Shown: in pieces, positions 37,635 to 47,473 of the stretch
Layout: each line of letters begins with the position of its first letter
How positions within the stretch are numbered: the stretch's first letter is position 1
DNA from: a bacterium
GTDB lineage: Bacteria > Ratteibacteria > UBA8468 > B48-G9 > DTJG01
NCBI GenBank assembly: GCA_021800535.1
Contig: JAJYYV010000005.1
Location: forward strand, 1-64,000
Length of the DNA: 64,000 nt
Direction of reading: 5' to 3'
Program-made: the position numbers and the translations under genes
Notes under the pieces: generated by a model
What the model saw: the letters and a program-made list of their open reading frames with translations, nothing else
The model's database searches: none
Told to the model about the DNA's origin: nothing

Positions 37635-39045
37635 TCCAAAAGGATTCTTGAAAGTTAAAAGAAAACTTCTCGAATACAGACCTATTTGTGATAGAATAAA
37701 GGATTATAATGAAGTTGTTTTGTTAAGAAGTGAGGAAGTGGCAAAACTGCAAGCCTCACGATGTATGGATTGTGGTACACCATTTTGTAATTGGGCATGC
37801 CCCTTAGGGAATTATATTCCCGAATGGAATGATTGTATATTTAAAAATCAATGGAAGACTGCTTATTATTTGCTGCAATCTACCAATAATTTTCCGGAAT
37901 TTACAGGTAGATTATGTCCTGCCATGTGTGAATATGCATGTGTTCTTGGAATTAATGATGACCCTGTGACTATAAGAGAAAATGAAATTGATATTATTGA
38001 ATATGCATTTAATTCAGGTTTGGTACATCCTATGCCGCCTAAAAAAAGAACAAATAAAAAAATAGCTATAGTTGGTTCAGGTCCTTCCGGTCTTGCCTGC
38101 GCAGATATTTTAAATAAAATAGGCCATAATGTCATGGTTTTTGAAAAAAGTGATAAATTGGGTGGGATTTTAAGATATGGTATTCCTGATTTTAAATTAG
38201 ATAAAAAAATTATTGACAGAAGATTATCTCTTCTCAAAGAAGAAGGGATGGAGTTTATTACCAATACTAATGTTGGAGTGTCTATTAAATTTTCCCAGTT
38301 AAGAAAAGAATTTGATGCAATTGCTCTTACCGGAGGATGTCGTGTCCCAAGGGATTTAAAAATTAAAGGAAGAAATTTAAAAAATATTTATTTTGCCATG
38401 TATTATTTGATTCATTCCAATAGATATACCGGGGGAAAAGACTTACCAGATAATGTAAATGCCTGCAACAAAAATGTTGTTGTCATTGGAGGGGGGGATA
38501 CAGGAGCAGATTGTGTAGGTACAGCAAACAGACAGGGGGCAAAATGTGTTGTCCAGATAGAACTTTTAAATCAGCCTTCTGAATGCAGACCTGAAAATCA
38601 ACCATGGCCTTTATATCCTATGATTTTAAAAACATCCAGTAGTCATCAGGAAGGAGTTAAAAGAGAATGGGGGATTTTAACAAAAGAATTTATTGGAGAC
38701 ACATCTGTTAAAAAAATTTCCTGTGTCCGTGTTGATTTTTCAACAAAAGATGCAAAAGGTTGTTCTATTATGAAAGAGATTCCTGGTACGGAATTTGAAA
38801 TAGATGCTGATATGGTTATTCTTGCTTTAGGTTTTATTCATCCGCAACATAATTATATTTTAGAAGAACTCCAATTACAATTAGATGAAAGAAAAAATAT
38901 AAAAACCAATAGTAATTATATGACTTCTATACCTGGAATATTTTCTGCCGGTGATATGAGAACAGGACAATCTTTAATCGTAAGATCTATTGCTGATGGT
39001 AGAATTTGTGCTTATAATATAGATAAATATTTATTAAATACTTAA
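37627..39045 (+). CDS. gltD: Glutamate synthase small subunit
   Basis: 472-aa NAD(P)H-dependent electron-input subunit. Iron-sulfur cysteines Cys46, 49, 54 and 58 (CMDCGTPFCNWAC) with a second set in CPAMCEYAC; FAD-binding VGSGPSGLACAD; NAD(P)-binding VIGGGDTGADCVG. ATG 37627 is preferred to GTG 37624. Overlap with gltB suggests coupled synthesis. Confidence 0.96.
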   Translation: MGDPKGFLKVKRKLLEYRPICDRIKDYNEVVLLRSEEVAKLQASRCMDCGTPFCNWACPLGNYIPEWNDCIFKNQWKTAYYLLQSTNNFPEFTGRLCPAMCEYACVLGINDDPVTIRENEIDIIEYAFNSGLVHPMPPKKRTNKKIAIVGSGPSGLACADILNKIGHNVMVFEKSDKLGGILRYGIPDFKLDKKIIDRRLSLLKEEGMEFITNTNVGVSIKFSQLRKEFDAIALTGGCRVPRDLKIKGRNLKNIYFAMYYLIHSNRYTGGKDLPDNVNACNKNVVVIGGGDTGADCVGTANRQGAKCVVQIELLNQPSECRPENQPWPLYPMILKTSSSHQEGVKREWGILTKEFIGDTSVKKISCVRVDFSTKDAKGCSIMKEIPGTEFEIDADMVILALGFIHPQHNYILEELQLQLDERKNIKTNSNYMTSIPGIFSAGDMRTGQSLIVRSIADGRICAYNIDKYLLNT

Positions 39046-39101
39046 TGAAGAGTCTATAGTATAAAGTAGACACAAATACATAATTAAAAGGAGCAAATAA
39101 A

Positions 39102-39647
39102 ATGATTACCAAAAAAGAAGCTGAAAAAGCAAAAAAGAAAGCGTATCATATGTTAAAAAAAGCAAAAATTGCCATTACCAAAAAAGAATATGAAAATATG
39201 GAGGTGGCAGATAATGGACTTGGAGACTTAAAACATATTGGATTGGAAATTATCGTTTATGAAAATAATGATAGATATTGTGCAAAAGAGTTGATTTTAT
39301 TTCCACGGCAGATATGTCCTGAACATAGACATCCTCCATTATCAGAAAATAACCCCGGGAAACAGGAAACTTTTAGATGTAGATGGGGAGAGGTTTATTT
39401 ATATATTCCTGGAGAATCTGTAAAAAAATCAAAAGCTAAAATTAAAACAAGAAAACAATATTTTACCTGCCGGCATGAGATTATACTTAAACCAGGAGAC
39501 CAATATACTCTTTCTCCAAATACATTACATTGGTTTCAGGCAGGAGATAAGGGGGCAATAGTATCAGAATTTTCTTCTCAAAGTAATGATGAAACAGACC
39601 TGTTTACGGACCCGGATATAAAAAGAATTACCCGGATTTCTGAATAA
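39102..39647 (+). CDS. D-lyxose ketol-isomerase-like cupin
   Basis: 181-aa cupin with a metal site recognisable in CPEHRHPP (two His), KQETFRCRWGEVY (Glu) and SPNTLHWF (His). Length and pattern match the D-lyxose/D-mannose isomerase family. A good AAAGGAG ribosome-binding site precedes it. Its neighbours are gltD and murI, which do not explain it. The physiological substrate is unknown. Confidence 0.8.
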   Translation: MITKKEAEKAKKKAYHMLKKAKIAITKKEYENMEVADNGLGDLKHIGLEIIVYENNDRYCAKELILFPRQICPEHRHPPLSENNPGKQETFRCRWGEVYLYIPGESVKKSKAKIKTRKQYFTCRHEIILKPGDQYTLSPNTLHWFQAGDKGAIVSEFSSQSNDETDLFTDPDIKRITRISE

Positions 39648-40451
39648 ATGAGTAAAAATGATTCTCCAATTGCGATTTTTGATTCTGGAATGGGAGGACT
39701 TACAGTAGTAAAAGAAATCCATAAATTAATACCTGGAAAAGATATTATTTATTTGGGAGATACAGCAAGAGTTCCTTATGGGACTAAATCTTCTGATGTA
39801 ATAAAAGGATATGCCAAACAGATTACACAATTTCTTTTAACATTTAATCCCCAGATTATAGTAATAGCCTGTCACACAGTATCTTCTCTGGCATTAAATT
39901 TTTTAAAAAAAAATTTTCCTCAAATACTTTTTATAGATGTTGTCAGTCCTTCAGCAAAAAAGTCTATAAACATTACCCAAAACTATAGAGTTGCAGTTAT
40001 AGGAACTCCTGCCACAATTGCAAGTGGCAAATATCAGAATCTGATTAAAACATTAAATCCAAAAATAAAAATTTTTTCTCAGGCTTGTCCTTTATTCGTT
40101 CCGCTTGTAGAAGAAGGATTAATTACAGGGGATATTCCTTATCTTATAGCCAAAAAATATCTTTCAGGATTAATAGATAAAAGAATTGATACCCTTATAC
40201 TTGGTTGCACCCATTATCCTATTTTAAAAAATATTATACAAAAAGTTGTTGGAGAAGATATAAAACTTATAGATGCTTCAGAAGTTGTGGCAATAAAAGT
40301 AAAAAATTTATTTAAAGAAAAAAATATGATAGAATATAGAAAAGAAAAAAAACCTCTTTTATATTTTACAGATATTACAAAAGACCACAAAAAAATTATA
40401 AATTTTTTCTGGAATGATTCAAAAATGATAGTTCGCCGCATAATACTTTAA
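39648..40451 (+). CDS. murI: Glutamate racemase
   Basis: Makes D-glutamate for peptidoglycan, 267 aa. Both catalytic cysteines are present: Cys75 (ACHTVSS) and Cys187 (LGCTHYP), and the N-terminal FDSGMGGLTV is intact. The first motif has His in place of the more usual Asn (ACNTA), a conservative family variant. Directly follows the previous gene with no gap. Confidence 0.94.
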   Translation: MSKNDSPIAIFDSGMGGLTVVKEIHKLIPGKDIIYLGDTARVPYGTKSSDVIKGYAKQITQFLLTFNPQIIVIACHTVSSLALNFLKKNFPQILFIDVVSPSAKKSINITQNYRVAVIGTPATIASGKYQNLIKTLNPKIKIFSQACPLFVPLVEEGLITGDIPYLIAKKYLSGLIDKRIDTLILGCTHYPILKNIIQKVVGEDIKLIDASEVVAIKVKNLFKEKNMIEYRKEKKPLLYFTDITKDHKKIINFFWNDSKMIVRRIIL

Positions 40452-40456
40452 AAAAT

Positions 40457-40831
40457 ATGAATATATATGAATTAAGAGTGATTAGTGAATTTTCATCTGC
40501 TCATAAACTTAGAGACTATCAGGGCAAATGTGAAAATCTTCATGGTCATAATTGGAAGGTGGAGGTATTTGTTGAGGCAAATACAATAGATAAAACAGGA
40601 TTGGTTATTGATTTTAAAATTTTAAAAGAAAAGATTAATAGTATTATTTCTCAATTAGACCATTGCTATATAAATAAAATAAAATATTTTCAGAAACATA
40701 ATCCTACTTCTGAAAATATAGCAGAATATATATTTAAAAAAATGACATTAGCATTAAAAGGTTATTCTTTAAAATTAAAAAAGATTACTGTATGGGAAAA
40801 TGAAAAACAGTCCGCTTCATACTTGGAATAA
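40457..40831 (+). CDS. queD: 6-carboxy-tetrahydropterin synthase (QueD/PTPS family)
   Basis: 124-aa zinc enzyme of the PTPS family. SSAHKL, CENLHGHNW and LDHCYIN carry the zinc-binding histidines and catalytic Cys. In bacteria this usually serves queuosine synthesis, but other queuosine genes are not nearby, so a pterin role cannot be excluded. It follows murI by 5 nt and precedes purS by 4 nt. Confidence 0.85.
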   Translation: MNIYELRVISEFSSAHKLRDYQGKCENLHGHNWKVEVFVEANTIDKTGLVIDFKILKEKINSIISQLDHCYINKIKYFQKHNPTSENIAEYIFKKMTLALKGYSLKLKKITVWENEKQSASYLE

Positions 40832-40835
40832 AAAA

Positions 40836-41297
40836 ATGAACAAAAATTTTTATATAGAAATCCATCTTAAAAAAAATTTTTTTGATGCTTTTGGAGATGA
40901 TCTTAAAAAATCAATCATAGAAATGGGTATTACAGGAATAAACAATATATATGTTTCAGACATATATTTTTTACAGGGTGAAATTTCTAAAAAAGAAATG
41001 GAAAAGATAGCAAAAAATCTTTTTTTAGATAGTATTACCCAGACATTAACAATATATACAAAGCCTCCAGAAGTTCATAACAAAAAGATTATAGAGGTAT
41101 GGTATAAAAAACAGGTTTCTGACCCGGTTTCTATTACAGCTTTAAAAGGTATTAAAGATATGGGTATTAATAAAAATATTCAGATACGATGCGGTAAAAA
41201 ATATCAAATTGATGCTGATATTGATAAAGATATAACAGAAACCATCTGTAAAAAATTGATTGCTAACACACTTATTCAGGATTATAGGATATCTTAA
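40836..41297 (+). CDS. purS: Duplicated PurS-like subunit of FGAM synthase
   Basis: Structural subunit that helps channel ammonia in PurSLQ. At 153 aa it is about twice the usual ~80 aa: two PurS-like halves are visible (FYIEIHLKKNFFDAFGD onwards and YKKQVSDPVSITALKGIKDM onwards, ending NTLIQDYRIS), which mimics the N-terminal domain of large PurL. ATG at 40836 is preferred to the in-frame start inside queD. It is followed by purL and purQ. Confidence 0.8.
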   Translation: MNKNFYIEIHLKKNFFDAFGDDLKKSIIEMGITGINNIYVSDIYFLQGEISKKEMEKIAKNLFLDSITQTLTIYTKPPEVHNKKIIEVWYKKQVSDPVSITALKGIKDMGINKNIQIRCGKKYQIDADIDKDITETICKKLIANTLIQDYRIS

Positions 41298-41300
41298 AAA

Positions 41301-43667
41301 ATGAAAGCAAAAGAAATAAAAATTATCAATTTGGCAGACAAAGAACTAATGGATTTAAGTAAAAAAGGACTGCTTTCTCTTAATTTAGAAGAAATGAAAA
41401 CCATACAGACCTTTTTTAAAAATTTAGAAAGAAATCCTACTGACCTTGAAATTGAAACTATTGCACAAACATGGTCGGAACATTGTTTTCATAAAACTTT
41501 TAAAAGTAAAATTTTGTATAAAGAAATTTATAATGAGGATTTCTCTACAGAAGAAATCCCTTCACTTTTTTCTCTTATAAAAAAATCAACAGAAAAAATT
41601 TCAAAAAAGTGGTGTCTGTCTGTTTTTAAAGATAATGCAGGAATAATAGAATTTGATAAAAATACAGCCATAGCTTTTAAGGTTGAAACACATAATCATC
41701 CTTCTGCTCTTGAACCTTATGGTGGCGCAGCAACAGGTATTGGCGGGGTAATAAGAGATATTTTAGGTGTTGGACTTGGAGCCAAACCCATTCTTAATAC
41801 AGATGTTTTTTGTTTTGGCCCACTGGATATTTCTTTTGAAAATCTTCCTGCCGATATTTTCCATCCAAAAAGACTTTTCAGGGGGGTTGTATCAGGAGTT
41901 AGAGATTATGGTAATAGAATGGGTATTCCTACAGGAAATGGTGCAATTATTTTTGATGAAGGATATATATACAACATTCTTGTTTACTGCGGAACACTTG
42001 GTATTATGCCAAAAAAATATATAAATAAAAAAGTATCTGTTGGAGATTTAATAATTCTTATTGGAGGAAAAACAGGAAAAGATGGGATACATGGGGCAAC
42101 GTTTTCTTCTGCCAATCTTGAAAAAAATATTCCCAATAGTGTTGTTCAGATTGGAGACCCGATTACAGAAAAAAAAATGCTGGATGCTCTTTTAATTGCA
42201 AGGGATAAAGAATTAATCTCATCAATTACAGACTGTGGAGCAGGGGGACTTTCTTCTGCTGTGGGAGAGTTAGCACAGGATTGCGGAGCAAAAATTTTTC
42301 TTGAAAAGGTTCCACTAAAATACTATGGATTAGAACCATGGGAAATATGGCTTTCTGAATCACAGGAAAGAATGGTTCTTTCAGCCAATAAAAAGAATTT
42401 TTTAAAACTAAAAAAAATTTTTGATAATGAAAATGTTGGCTATTCATGTATTGGAGAATTTACAAATAGCGGGAAATTAGAAATATTTCATAATAAAGAT
42501 ATTGTAGGTGATATAGACCTAAAGTTTCTATTTTCAGGTATTCCTGGTACTTCTTTAAGAGCAAATTTTACCTATATCCATCAGCCGGATATTTTTCCTG
42601 AAAATATAAATTTCCAGGAGGTTCTTATTCAATTACTTTCTCATCACAATATTGCTTCCAAAGAAGCCGTTATAAGACAGTATGACCATGAAGTGCAGTC
42701 TCATACAATTTTAAAACCTCTTGCTGGAATTGATGAATGTGGACCTCTGGATGCTATTGTTTTACGGCCTATGTATGATAGCAATAAAGGGATTGTTGTT
42801 TCATGTGGAATTAATCCATATTATGGAGAAATAGACCCTTATATGATGGCAGGTTGTTGTATAGAGGAATCTTTAAGAAATCTTGTTTCTGTTGGTGGAA
42901 ATGTTGAAAAAACTGCGTTTTTGGATAATTTTTGCTGGGGAAATATAAACAATGAAAATATTTTAGGTACTCTGGTAAGATGTGTTAAAGGATGTCATGA
43001 TTTTGCTATTAAATATGATATTCCTTTTATTTCAGGAAAAGATAGTTTAAATAATTACTATACAGTTGAAAAAGATACAATCTCAATACCTGGAACCCTT
43101 CTTATTTCTGCTGTAAGCATCATTGAAGATGTAAAAAAAATTGTTAGTTCAGATTTTAAAGAGCCGGATAGTTTTATATATATGCTTGGTATAACAAAGG
43201 ATGAGATGGCAGGTTCTCATCTTTATAAAGTTTTAAATATGAAAGCAGGAAATGTTCCCCAACCTAATCCGGAAATTACATTGCCTTTAATGAAAAAAAT
43301 TAGATATGCAATCAATAAAGGTATTATAAAAGCCTGTCACGATTGTTCTGAAGGTGGATTTGCTGTTGCATTAAGTGAAATGATTATTGGGGGTGGTTAT
43401 GGAGCAAATGTGGATATAGAAAAATTACCAAAACAAACTGATAAAAAAATATCCTTATTGTTTTCTGAAAGTCAGGGAAGATTTATAGTGGAAATAGATA
43501 AAGATAATTCAGACGCTTTTAAAAAAATATTTTCAGGAGCACCTTTTTATTGTATAGGAAATACAACACCTGATTTTCGGCTTAATATATTCTTTGATAA
43601 AGAAAAAATTATTGATATAGATGGTGAAAAAATAAAACAGGTATGGACAGGGGCACTTAAATGGTAA
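41301..43667 (+). CDS. purL: FGAM synthase large subunit
   Basis: Fourth step of purine synthesis (FGAR to FGAM), 788 aa, the small-form PurL. QTWSEHCFHKTF and KVETHNHPSALEPYGGAATG are ATP- and substrate-binding motifs, and a second AIR-synthase-like half follows. It needs PurS and PurQ, which flank it. It overlaps purQ by 7 nt. Confidence 0.95.
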   Translation: MKAKEIKIINLADKELMDLSKKGLLSLNLEEMKTIQTFFKNLERNPTDLEIETIAQTWSEHCFHKTFKSKILYKEIYNEDFSTEEIPSLFSLIKKSTEKISKKWCLSVFKDNAGIIEFDKNTAIAFKVETHNHPSALEPYGGAATGIGGVIRDILGVGLGAKPILNTDVFCFGPLDISFENLPADIFHPKRLFRGVVSGVRDYGNRMGIPTGNGAIIFDEGYIYNILVYCGTLGIMPKKYINKKVSVGDLIILIGGKTGKDGIHGATFSSANLEKNIPNSVVQIGDPITEKKMLDALLIARDKELISSITDCGAGGLSSAVGELAQDCGAKIFLEKVPLKYYGLEPWEIWLSESQERMVLSANKKNFLKLKKIFDNENVGYSCIGEFTNSGKLEIFHNKDIVGDIDLKFLFSGIPGTSLRANFTYIHQPDIFPENINFQEVLIQLLSHHNIASKEAVIRQYDHEVQSHTILKPLAGIDECGPLDAIVLRPMYDSNKGIVVSCGINPYYGEIDPYMMAGCCIEESLRNLVSVGGNVEKTAFLDNFCWGNINNENILGTLVRCVKGCHDFAIKYDIPFISGKDSLNNYYTVEKDTISIPGTLLISAVSIIEDVKKIVSSDFKEPDSFIYMLGITKDEMAGSHLYKVLNMKAGNVPQPNPEITLPLMKKIRYAINKGIIKACHDCSEGGFAVALSEMIIGGGYGANVDIEKLPKQTDKKISLLFSESQGRFIVEIDKDNSDAFKKIFSGAPFYCIGNTTPDFRLNIFFDKEKIIDIDGEKIKQVWTGALKW

Positions 43668-44425
43668 AAGTTTTAATACTAAGAACATCAGGAACAAATT
43701 GTGATTTTGAAACAGAATGGGCTTTTAATATTTGTGGGGCAAAAGCAGAAAGAGTGCATCTTCTTTCTATTATAAATGGTAAAAAAAATATAAATAATTA
43801 TGATATTCTTGTTATCCCTGGTGGATTTTCTTATGGCGACGACCTTGGAGCAGGTAAGGTTTTTGCAAATGAAATTAAACTAAAAATATGGGAATCTATT
43901 GAGATATTTAAAAAAAGTAAAAAACCAATTATTGGGATTTGTAATGGATTTCAGGTTCTGGTTAAGGCTGGGATTATACCATTTTGGGGAAAAAATTCTG
44001 CAAGCTTAACATGGAATAATAGCGGTAGATATGAAGACAGATGGGTTTATTTAAAAATAGAATCCAGTCTGTCCCCTTTTTTTAAAAATCTTCCGGAAAT
44101 AATAAGACTTCCTGTTGCACATGCAGAAGGTAAATTTGTGGTTAAAGATAAAATCACTCTTAATAAAATTGGAAAAAATAAGCAAATTATATTAAAATAT
44201 GTAAAACCATCAGGAGAAATATCAGGTTATCCTTATAATCCAAATGGTTCACAGGAAAATATTGCAGGGGTTTGTGATGAAAGCGGACTAATCATAGGTC
44301 TGATGCCTCATCCTGAAAGAGCTCTTCTTAGTATACATTTGCCTGATTGGACAAGACAGAAAAGGGAAAAAGTATTTGGTTATGGTTATATAATTTTAAA
44401 AAACATGGTAGAATATGTATCTTAA
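43661..44425 (+). CDS. purQ: FGAM synthase glutaminase subunit
   Basis: Class I glutamine amidotransferase providing ammonia to PurL. Nucleophile Cys in GICNGFQVL, and the His-Glu pair in MPHPERALL. 254 aa. It starts inside purL, consistent with coupled expression of the PurSLQ complex. Confidence 0.95.
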   Translation: MVKVLILRTSGTNCDFETEWAFNICGAKAERVHLLSIINGKKNINNYDILVIPGGFSYGDDLGAGKVFANEIKLKIWESIEIFKKSKKPIIGICNGFQVLVKAGIIPFWGKNSASLTWNNSGRYEDRWVYLKIESSLSPFFKNLPEIIRLPVAHAEGKFVVKDKITLNKIGKNKQIILKYVKPSGEISGYPYNPNGSQENIAGVCDESGLIIGLMPHPERALLSIHLPDWTRQKREKVFGYGYIILKNMVEYVS

Positions 44426-44439
44426 TAATAAAATATAAA

Positions 44440-44451
44440 CATAAATTTATG
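44440..44451. promoter_or_regulatory. 12-bp palindrome ahead of argB
   Basis: CATAAATTTATG, 20 nt before the argB start. It is a perfect palindrome of a size typical of operators, but it is not the standard ArgR box, and no ArgR gene is in the window. Confidence 0.35.
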
Positions 44452-44470
44452 TAGCGCAGGGAGGTAAAAG

Positions 44471-45355
44471 TTGGAAGAAATTATTTTTAAAAAAGCAGAA
44501 ATTCTTGTTGAAGCACTTCCTTATATTCAAAAATATAAAGGGAAATTATTTGTAATAAAAATGGGCGGCAGTATTTTCAGAAATCAGGATGTAAAAAAAA
44601 GTATTTTAATGGATGTTGCTTTTCTTAATGCTGTAGGAATAAATGTTTTGCTTGTATGTGGAGGAGGACCTTTTATTACGGAAGAAATTGAAAAAACAGG
44701 TAAAAAAGTTGAATTTATAGAGGGTTTGCGGGTAACCAATAAAGAAGAATTAGAAATTGTCGTAAAGGTTCTTGGAAATGTAAAAAATGAAATAAAAGAT
44801 ATTCTTGAAACGCAATTTAACACTTGTTGTACAGGTTTTAATCCTGAAGATAGGATTGTTTTAGCAAAAAAAATCCATTGGCAAAAAGGAGATGAAGTAA
44901 TAGACCTTGGTTATGTAGGACAAATTACAGGGGTAGATATTCCCAAAATAGAAAGCCAGATTACCAGAGGGGTGGTTATTATTGCTCCTATTGGTATTTC
45001 AGAAGAAGGCCAGTTGTATAATATAAATGGTGATTCTGTTTCTGCTTATATAAGCCAGATAATGAAAGCAGAGAAACTTATTTTTCTTACAAGTGTGCCG
45101 GGAATTATGAGGAACATATCAAACCCGGATGCTCTTATTTCTATTCTTACTGTGGAACAGGCAGAAGGTCTTATAAAAGATAATATTATTCAACATGGAA
45201 TGATACCTAAGACAAAAGCCTGTATTTCTTCTCTAAAAGAAGGAGTAAAAAAAACACATATTATCAGTGGAACTATATCTCATGCCTTGCTTTTTGAAAT
45301 TTTTACACAACAGGGTATAGGAACAGAAATTATTTTATCTGAACAAAATGAATGA
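44471..45355 (+). CDS. argB: Acetylglutamate kinase
   Basis: Phosphorylates N-acetylglutamate in arginine synthesis, 294 aa. GGGPFITEEI is the conserved acetylglutamate/ATP loop and NINGDSVSAYIS and SVPGI fit the amino-acid kinase fold. The start is TTG at 44471, supported by GGGAGGT six nt upstream. It overlaps argD by 8 nt. Confidence 0.92.
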   Translation: MEEIIFKKAEILVEALPYIQKYKGKLFVIKMGGSIFRNQDVKKSILMDVAFLNAVGINVLLVCGGGPFITEEIEKTGKKVEFIEGLRVTNKEELEIVVKVLGNVKNEIKDILETQFNTCCTGFNPEDRIVLAKKIHWQKGDEVIDLGYVGQITGVDIPKIESQITRGVVIIAPIGISEEGQLYNINGDSVSAYISQIMKAEKLIFLTSVPGIMRNISNPDALISILTVEQAEGLIKDNIIQHGMIPKTKACISSLKEGVKKTHIISGTISHALLFEIFTQQGIGTEIILSEQNE

Positions 45356-46553
45356 ACAGGAAATAAAACAGATTTATCAAGAGTTTATAATAGGTTCCTA
45401 TAAAAGGGATGATATTGTTTTTGTAAAAGGGAAGGGTTCATATTTATGGGATATCAATGGTAAGAAATATATTGATTTTTTCCCTGGATGGGCAGTTTCA
45501 GGACTTGGCCATTGCCCACAACTTGTTGTTAAATCAATTTGTAAACAGGCAAAAACATTAATGCATTTATCTAATAATTTTTATCATCCATGGCAGGCCC
45601 AGGCAGCAAAAAAAATCATAGATATTTCCTTTAATGGAAAAGTGTTTTTCTGTAATAGTGGTGCAGAAGCCAATGAAGCAGCAATAAAGCTTTGCAGAAT
45701 CTATGGAATGAAAAAAGGTAAATATAAATTTATATCTTTAAAAGATTCTTTTCATGGTAGAAGTTTGGCTACTGTCACCTTAACCGGACAGGAAAAATAT
45801 TCTCTTCCTTTCAAACCTCTTCCTGAAGGATTTTCTTATGTTCCCATCAATGATTTTTCTGCATTAAACAGTTTGGTTGATGATAAAACATCAGCTATTT
45901 TTATTGAGATTATACAGGGAGAAGGAGGAATAAATGTTGTAGAAAAAGAGTATTTGCAACAAATCAGAAATCTATGTGATGAAAAAGATATTCTCCTTGT
46001 TTTTGATGAGGTTCAGACTGGTTTTGGCAGAACCGGGAAATTTTTTGCCTATCAAAACTATGAAATTGAACCTGATATAATGACTTTAGCCAAAACACTG
46101 GGAGGAGGGTTTCCTGTTGGAGCAATGATTGCAAGGAATGAAATAGCAGATTTATTTGTTCCGGGAACACATGCTTCAACTTTTGGAGGAAATCCGCTGG
46201 CCAGTTCTTCAATAATTTCTGTTATTGAAACAATTATTAATGAAAAATTACTAAAAAATGTAAATATTCTTTCTCCTTTTTTTAAAGAATTTCTGGAAAA
46301 TTTAAAAGAAAAATTTCCTGTAATAAAGGAAATAAGAGGTATAGGTTTTATGCAGGGAATGGAATTGAAAACACCGGGTGAGGAATTAGTTGAAATTTGT
46401 AGACAAAAAGGTCTTCTTATAAATTGTACACATAGTAATGTTATAAGAATAATGCCTGCAATTAATATAAAAAAACCTCTTCTAAAAAAAGGATTAAAAA
46501 TCCTTGAAAACTCATTAAAAGAATTTTCTTGTTTCCCTGAGGTTGTTAAATGA
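45348..46553 (+). CDS. argD: Acetylornithine aminotransferase
   Basis: PLP aminotransferase of the class III family, 401 aa. NSGAEANEAAIKL, FHGRSL, EIIQGEGGINV, and the PLP-lysine segment TLAKTLGGGFPVGAM. The neighbours argB and argF support the arginine role over GABA or succinylornithine activity. It overlaps argF by 4 nt. Confidence 0.93.
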   Translation: MNEQEIKQIYQEFIIGSYKRDDIVFVKGKGSYLWDINGKKYIDFFPGWAVSGLGHCPQLVVKSICKQAKTLMHLSNNFYHPWQAQAAKKIIDISFNGKVFFCNSGAEANEAAIKLCRIYGMKKGKYKFISLKDSFHGRSLATVTLTGQEKYSLPFKPLPEGFSYVPINDFSALNSLVDDKTSAIFIEIIQGEGGINVVEKEYLQQIRNLCDEKDILLVFDEVQTGFGRTGKFFAYQNYEIEPDIMTLAKTLGGGFPVGAMIARNEIADLFVPGTHASTFGGNPLASSSIISVIETIINEKLLKNVNILSPFFKEFLENLKEKFPVIKEIRGIGFMQGMELKTPGEELVEICRQKGLLINCTHSNVIRIMPAINIKKPLLKKGLKILENSLKEFSCFPEVVK

Positions 46554-47458
46554 AAAGAGATTTTTTAAATATAACAGATCTAAAAAAAGAGGAAATTTTT
46601 TATACTTTTGAAAAAGCAAAAGAATATAAAGAAAAAAGAAAAAATAAAATTCCTTTGGAAAAAATTATGCAGGGTAAATCCTTTGGCCTTTTATTTGAAA
46701 AACCATCTTCTAGAACAAGACTTTCTTTTGAAGTTGGCATATATCAATTAGGCGGATTTCCTCTTTTTATGTCTTCAGAAAACCTTCAGCTTATCCGCGG
46801 AGAAAATATAATTGATACTGCTAAAATCTTCAATCTTTATTTGGATGGGCTTATCATAAGAACCTTTCAGCAAAAAGAAGTGGAAATAATATCAAAGTAT
46901 GTGGATTTTCCTGTTATAAATGCTCTTACAGACCAATTTCATCCATGCCAGGTTATGGCTGATTTTTTTACTCTTTGGGAAATATATAAAAACTTTAAAA
47001 ATATTACCTTGTTGTATATAGGAGATGGAAATAATATTTGTAATACACTTATTCTTGGAGCTGATATACTTGGAATAAAAATGAATATTTGTACACCTGA
47101 AAAGTATAAAGTAAAAAAAGAAATCTGGGACATGGTAAAAAATAAAAACTTATTTAACGAGACAATAGAACCAAAAAAATTTATTAAAGAATCAAATATT
47201 ATATATACAGATAGCTGGATAAGTATGGGACAGGAAAAAGAAAAAAATAAAAGGAAAAAAGTTTTTTTACCATATCAGGTAAACAAACAGCTTGTTAAAA
47301 ATGCCCCAAAAAAATTTTTGTTTATGCACTGCCTTCCAGCCCATAGAAATTGGGAAGTAACAGATGATATTTTGGATGGACCGAATTCTATTATTCTTAA
47401 ACAGGCAGAAAATCGTCTTTTTGTGCAACAGGCATTACTATATTTTCTATACAAATAG
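46550..47458 (+). CDS. argF: Ornithine carbamoyltransferase
   Basis: Forms citrulline from ornithine and carbamoyl phosphate. SSRTRLSFEVG is the carbamoyl-phosphate motif, DQFHPCQVMADF the DxxxHPxQ motif, and MHCLPAHR the ornithine-site HCLP. 302 aa. Last of argB-argD-argF; argC, argJ, argG and argH are elsewhere. Confidence 0.94.
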   Translation: MKRDFLNITDLKKEEIFYTFEKAKEYKEKRKNKIPLEKIMQGKSFGLLFEKPSSRTRLSFEVGIYQLGGFPLFMSSENLQLIRGENIIDTAKIFNLYLDGLIIRTFQQKEVEIISKYVDFPVINALTDQFHPCQVMADFFTLWEIYKNFKNITLLYIGDGNNICNTLILGADILGIKMNICTPEKYKVKKEIWDMVKNKNLFNETIEPKKFIKESNIIYTDSWISMGQEKEKNKRKKVFLPYQVNKQLVKNAPKKFLFMHCLPAHRNWEVTDDILDGPNSIILKQAENRLFVQQALLYFLYK

Positions 47459-47473
47459 CGGGATATAAATATT

